10,233 bases of DNA, from positions 1 through 10,233 of the forward strand of contig CAMNNS010000046.1 in assembly GCA_946545765.1 (NCBI GenBank), given 5' to 3'. Positions 8,101-10,233 of this stretch are shown here, piece after piece. The notes beneath the pieces are model-generated. The model was given only the letters and a program-made list of their open reading frames with translations. It did not search any database and was not told the origin of the DNA. Source of the stretch: an uncultured Bacteroidales bacterium (GTDB lineage Bacteria > Bacteroidota > Bacteroidia > Bacteroidales > UBA932). Every line of letters begins with the position of its first letter. Positions within the stretch are counted from its first letter, which is position 1. The translations under genes and the position numbers were made by a program.

Positions 8101-8496
8101 AACCTCTATAGTTTCATTCTCTTTAAACCTACGGGCAGTAGATTTCATTATTGCAAAAGCAGTAGGGAGTATCTCATTAAGAACCACCTCTATATCTTCA
8201 TTTATCTTTTTAGTGATTTTGTCTAATTCAGTGGCGAGAATCTCTTTTTCATTAGGAGATATTTCTACATCTTCTAATTTTTCTTTTAGAGAAGCTTTTG
8301 TCTGTTCGTCTTTATTTATTTTATCTGCGATAAGTTTTTTAAGCCTTTGTGTCTCAGCTCTTAAATCATCATTAGATAAAAGATCTACCCTTTTATACTC
8401 TTCCAAAACTTTATTAAGGATTGGGGTAATCCTCTTAATATCTTTCTCGTCTTTAGATCCAAATAATTTCTTTAAAATTGATGAAAATGATGCCAT
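5200..8496 (-). CDS. secA: Preprotein translocase ATPase SecA
   Basis: SecA is the ATP-driven motor that pushes unfolded proteins through SecYEG in the inner membrane. At 1,098 residues it is about 200 longer than E. coli SecA, as is usual in Bacteroidetes. Visible motifs: Walker A MATGEGKT at 193-200, DEVD at 301-304 (Walker B) followed by SVLVDDARTPLIISGP, YSDGLHQAIEAKE at 533-545, GMTGTA at 573-578, ATNMAGRGTDIKLG at 687-700, and QLRGRAGRQGDPGSS at 725-739. Residues about 321-430 hold a long lysine-rich, helix-like insertion, and about 55-100 hold another charged helical stretch. The C-terminus ends in an SEC-C zinc-binding tail (C1082, C1084, C1093, H1094), which in other bacteria contacts SecB or ribosomes. 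The ATG at 8496 gives the expected amphipathic N-terminus (ASFSSILKKLFGS). It has its own promoter and probably forms an operon with lpdA. Confidence 0.98.
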   Translation of the reverse strand: MASFSSILKKLFGSKDEKDIKRITPILNKVLEEYKRVDLLSNDDLRAETQRLKKLIADKINKDEQTKASLKEKLEDVEISPNEKEILATELDKITKKINEDIEVVLNEILPTAFAIMKSTARRFKENETIEVTASDFDRDLSAKVDFVEIVGDKAIYKNSWTAGGNLVKWDMVHYDVQLIGGIVLHQGKIAEMATGEGKTLVATLPVFLNALAGKGVHLVTVNDYLAKRDSEWMGPLYQFHALSVDCIDKHQPNSDSRKKAYNADITFGTNNEYGFDYLRDNMANSLDDLVQREHHFAIVDEVDSVLVDDARTPLIISGPIENIGEDDQQFATYKPYVEKLYNVQKQTAINYLNEAKKLIAEGKKQDGGMALLRAHKALPKYNPLIKFLSEPGMKQLMNSVNNYYMQNNNKEMHIVTDPLYFVIEEQNRSVELTDKGNDYIAGLVKDPKFFILPDMGTEVSIIEKSDLSDEEKRAKRDELNIEYAIKSERVHTVSQLLKAYTLFEKDVEYVIDDNKIKIVDEQTGRILEGRRYSDGLHQAIEAKENVKVEAATQTYATITLQNYFRMYHKLAGMTGTASTEAGEFWSIYKLDVVSIPTNKPVIRKDMDDLLFRTRKEKFNAVISRIKELRSQGRPVLVGTTSVEISELLSKSLSVQKIPHNVLNAKLHAKEAEIVAHAGEPGTVTIATNMAGRGTDIKLGEGVVEAGGLAIIGTERHDSRRVDRQLRGRAGRQGDPGSSEFYVSLEDQLMRVFGADRIARLVDRMGIKEGEVLQHKWLSSSVERAQKKVEENNFGIRKRLLEYDDVMNTQRSVIYRRRNNALNGERMDLDLKNMIEDLALVLSSKKEYLEYNDFSDEVLRSVSELPDFDEKFYKSSSSNDIADRLNTLITNVIERRGETIVKQAYPVVEKIFETQSAQFKNVAIPVTDGQKVLTVTVNMQKSHDTKGKEIHKSLIKNVTLIKIDEHWKEHLREMDALKDTVQNQTYAQKDPLVIYKQEAYKLFVDVIEKISRDVLSFLTRAKLAVQINENSSLKEDNTTRKRRDMSKMSMSRENPLEKIGDTQARSNQPVHVEKKVGRNDPCPCGSGKKFKNCHGKES

Positions 8497-8582
8497 TATA
8501 TTAAAATTTTAATTTTAGAAACCAAAAAATATTCGTTTTCAAGTAATCCAATTTAATGGAGTTTCATAAAAAACAGAACTTC

Positions 8583-8615
8583 CAAATATACAAAATATTA
8601 GTAGAATCATACAAT
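8583..8615 (-). promoter_or_regulatory. Probable secA promoter
   Basis: The minus strand has TATATTTG at 8590-8583, a full match to the Bacteroides -7 element TAnnTTTG. ATTG lies 21 bases upstream (8615-8612), one mismatch from TTTG. The predicted start near 8576 gives a leader of about 80 bases before the secA ATG. It lies just after the terminator of the upstream gene, where a promoter is needed. Confidence 0.6.
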
Positions 8616-8624
8616 TGGTTAACA

Positions 8625-8670
8625 TAAATAAACCCTCAAAGTTATTTTTTCAACTTTGAGGGTTTATTTA
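8625..8670 (-). terminator. Strong hairpin terminator after the surface protein gene
   Basis: A perfect 19-bp inverted repeat (8625-8643 with 8652-8670) encloses an 8-base loop. The G+C core is ACCCTCAAAGTT with AACTTTGAGGGT, flanked by A/T arms, so the minus-strand transcript ends in GGGTTTATTTA. It begins 25 bases after the stop codon. The symmetry would also allow it to act on plus-strand transcripts, though no plus-strand gene is seen nearby. Confidence 0.85.
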
Positions 8671-8695
8671 CCAAACACAATGGGTTATATATTTC

Positions 8696-10233
8696 TTAGT
8701 TTTCTGCCATACAATACACTATACAACCATCTCCAGTACTTCCGGCATTGGCAGGTCCTAACGTTGAAAGATCAAATCGCAAACGAGCACCACCTTGTTC
8801 ATTTCCAGTACCAGGAGAAGAAGCCCAATAATAGCCAACATCAGGCAAAGCATATAATCTGCCAGTGTGCCTTGTTCTACACCCAGTACCGGGATAGTAA
8901 TGATATGGTCCACTGCCTTGCCCTTGAATATAAAAATAATAACCTAAATTATCTGAAAAATTCCACACCGGCATTCCAGTAAACCCTTCATTCCCAACTA
9001 TATTCATATCCTCTTTCACTAATACACTTCCAAAAGTTCTTGAAAAGTTTATCCACACATCTCCAGGTACAACTCTGTAACCCATCGGTGACGGGTCAAA
9101 AACAGATTTATAAGTCTCTGACTTTTTTGGATAAGATGTTGCTGGGAAAGGGTTTCCCCAAAAAGATTTATCATGTTCAACTGACCAAGAATATAGGTAA
9201 GTACCTGCCGCATCTACTAAATAGTGGGTAGGATTAGCTACCGCATACCTTGCCATAAAATGAGCCTTTTTACCATCCGTAGCTTCATCTGTATAACCAC
9301 TAATAATATTATCAACATCTACTATATAAGAAGGATCAAGTAAATTAATTTGATTACCACTCCCATCGTATACAGGCTTAAGACCACCAATGGTACTAAA
9401 AACAGCTGTTCTTCCAAGTGGGTCTTTTCTTCCCCATTGATAGTATAACCCAACAGCATTACGTTTAACACTCTCTGGACTTGAAATATCTACTTTTTTG
9501 GTGGCACCAATTGGCATTTCTAATACTTTGTAAGTATCTCCTGAGATTGTTTTGGTGTAATCTAATGTAGTAGGGTCATCTTCTGGAGCCCAGATATGAT
9601 AACTCCACAAAAGGTTATTTGAAACATCATAGATTCCTATAAGAGCATTACCATATACTCCTGAAGCTTTTGTTATGTTCAGTAAAGTACCTGTTGTTGA
9701 TAAATCTATATTTGTAATAAAACCTACACTCTCTTCCCAAATAAGTGCAGCTTTAGCTGCCTTTGGAACTGTAGCTTCTGCAGGAGTGCCTGTATATTCA
9801 AAATATCTATTAGTCTTATAAGGGGCAACATCTAACGAACCGCCGTTTTCGGTAGGTCTTAATAACAAACAATTAGCTGTACCATAGTAGTAGAAAGGCT
9901 TTTCATATTTATTTGCTACGGTATAATATCTGTCTGCAGCTGTAGAATTCAAAACAAAATTTTTATCTACTTGTATAGGGAAGTCTAAAGTTGTACCTGG
10001 TATAAAATCGGTTTTTACTCTGCCTCTAAACGTAAAAGTTCTTACATCTGTTTCCAACTCAATCTCAATTACATCACCAGATTTAACTACGGGATATAAC
10101 ATGAATTCATAACTTGTAACTCTACTCAAAGAAGGGAAACCTGTAAGCCACTCTTTCGTTATAATATTCTCACTACCCGCAGATACAGCTGTTCCTGTTA
10201 AATTTGCTTGACCAGTGATACCTTTACCATCTG
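8696..10233 (-). CDS. Surface protein with FISUMP-like C-terminal domain, 3' part (runs off the right edge)
   Basis: The frame is open to the right edge of the window, so the true start and any signal peptide lie outside. A TTG at 10129-10127 could be mistaken for a start, but 34 further codons in frame (from DGKGITGQANLTGTAV to TGFPSL) read as normal protein. The visible 512 residues first show a beta-rich fimbrillin-like segment. The repertoire then matches a C-terminal module common in Bacteroidetes surface proteins: YYYGTANCLLL, AALIWEESVG, NALIGIYDVSNNLLWSYHIWAPED, GLYYQWGRKDPLGR, FDPSPMGYRVV and YYWASSP, close to the FISUMP type. Such proteins are usually secreted or anchored adhesins or pilus-related proteins, but the precise role is unknown. 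The gene ends 25 bases before a strong terminator. Confidence 0.85.
   Translation of the reverse strand, partial: DGKGITGQANLTGTAVSAGSENIITKEWLTGFPSLSRVTSYEFMLYPVVKSGDVIEIELETDVRTFTFRGRVKTDFIPGTTLDFPIQVDKNFVLNSTAADRYYTVANKYEKPFYYYGTANCLLLRPTENGGSLDVAPYKTNRYFEYTGTPAEATVPKAAKAALIWEESVGFITNIDLSTTGTLLNITKASGVYGNALIGIYDVSNNLLWSYHIWAPEDDPTTLDYTKTISGDTYKVLEMPIGATKKVDISSPESVKRNAVGLYYQWGRKDPLGRTAVFSTIGGLKPVYDGSGNQINLLDPSYIVDVDNIISGYTDEATDGKKAHFMARYAVANPTHYLVDAAGTYLYSWSVEHDKSFWGNPFPATSYPKKSETYKSVFDPSPMGYRVVPGDVWINFSRTFGSVLVKEDMNIVGNEGFTGMPVWNFSDNLGYYFYIQGQGSGPYHYYPGTGCRTRHTGRLYALPDVGYYWASSPGTGNEQGGARLRFDLSTLGPANAGSTGDGCIVYCMAEN

Noticed and set aside
8036..8512. A plus-strand 158-codon open frame opposite the secA 5' end
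   Set aside because: It mirrors SecA codons; its serine- and leucine-rich make-up is what antisense reading of lysine- and glutamate-rich helices gives. No promoter is evident.
8625..8670. The 19-bp inverted repeat as a transposon end or operator
   Set aside because: Its place 25 bases after a stop codon, short loop and A/T-flanked G+C core fit a terminator better; no transposase or target duplication is seen.
8696..10129. A TTG at 10129 as the start of the surface protein gene
   Set aside because: The frame continues 34 codons further, to the window edge, with normal protein-like sequence, and the family needs an N-terminal export signal. The gene is treated as truncated by the window.
1..10233. 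CRISPR arrays, tRNA or rRNA genes, insertion sequences
   Set aside because: None was found on reading both strands; no regularly spaced repeats, cloverleaf elements or transposase-like frames are visible.

Overview
The window is an AT-rich stretch with every gene on the minus strand. It most likely comes from a member of the Bacteroidales. The evidence is a SecA of about 1,100 residues with the long Bacteroidetes-type insertion, two fimbrillin-like or FISUMP-like surface proteins, a menaquinone methyltransferase, promoters of the Bacteroides TTTG / TAnnTTTG type, and starts without a clear Shine-Dalgarno sequence. I cannot name a genus.

Reading in the direction of transcription (right to left): 10233-8696 is the 3' part of a large surface protein gene that enters from outside the window. 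It ends at a strong 19-bp-stem terminator (8625-8670). A promoter near 8583-8615 then drives secA (8496-5200), followed after 22 bases by lpdA (dihydrolipoyl dehydrogenase, 5177-3729). Just beyond lpdA lies a near-consensus Bacteroides promoter (3678-3708) and a cobalamin (B12) riboswitch (about 3674-3499). An intrinsic-terminator-like hairpin (3492-3451) and a long leader (3450-3225) follow. The leader ends at a lipoprotein gene (3224-1545) whose C-terminal half looks like a DUF4465 domain. That gene ends in a cluster of hairpins including a clear terminator (1465-1425). Last come ubiE/menG (1388-681) and, 15 bases on, the 5' part of a cardiolipin synthase gene (665 to the left edge).

secA, lpdA, ubiE and cls are ordinary housekeeping genes for protein export, 2-oxoacid or glycine oxidation, menaquinone synthesis and membrane lipid synthesis. 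The most interesting unit is the riboswitch plus lipoprotein. A B12-controlled, probably surface-exposed lipoprotein that stands alone, without btuB, btuG or other corrinoid genes beside it in this window, is a good candidate for a corrinoid-capture protein of the kind described in gut Bacteroides (BtuG, BtuH). The sequence shows the riboswitch and the lipoprotein signal directly; the B12-binding role is inferred from regulation and family resemblance.
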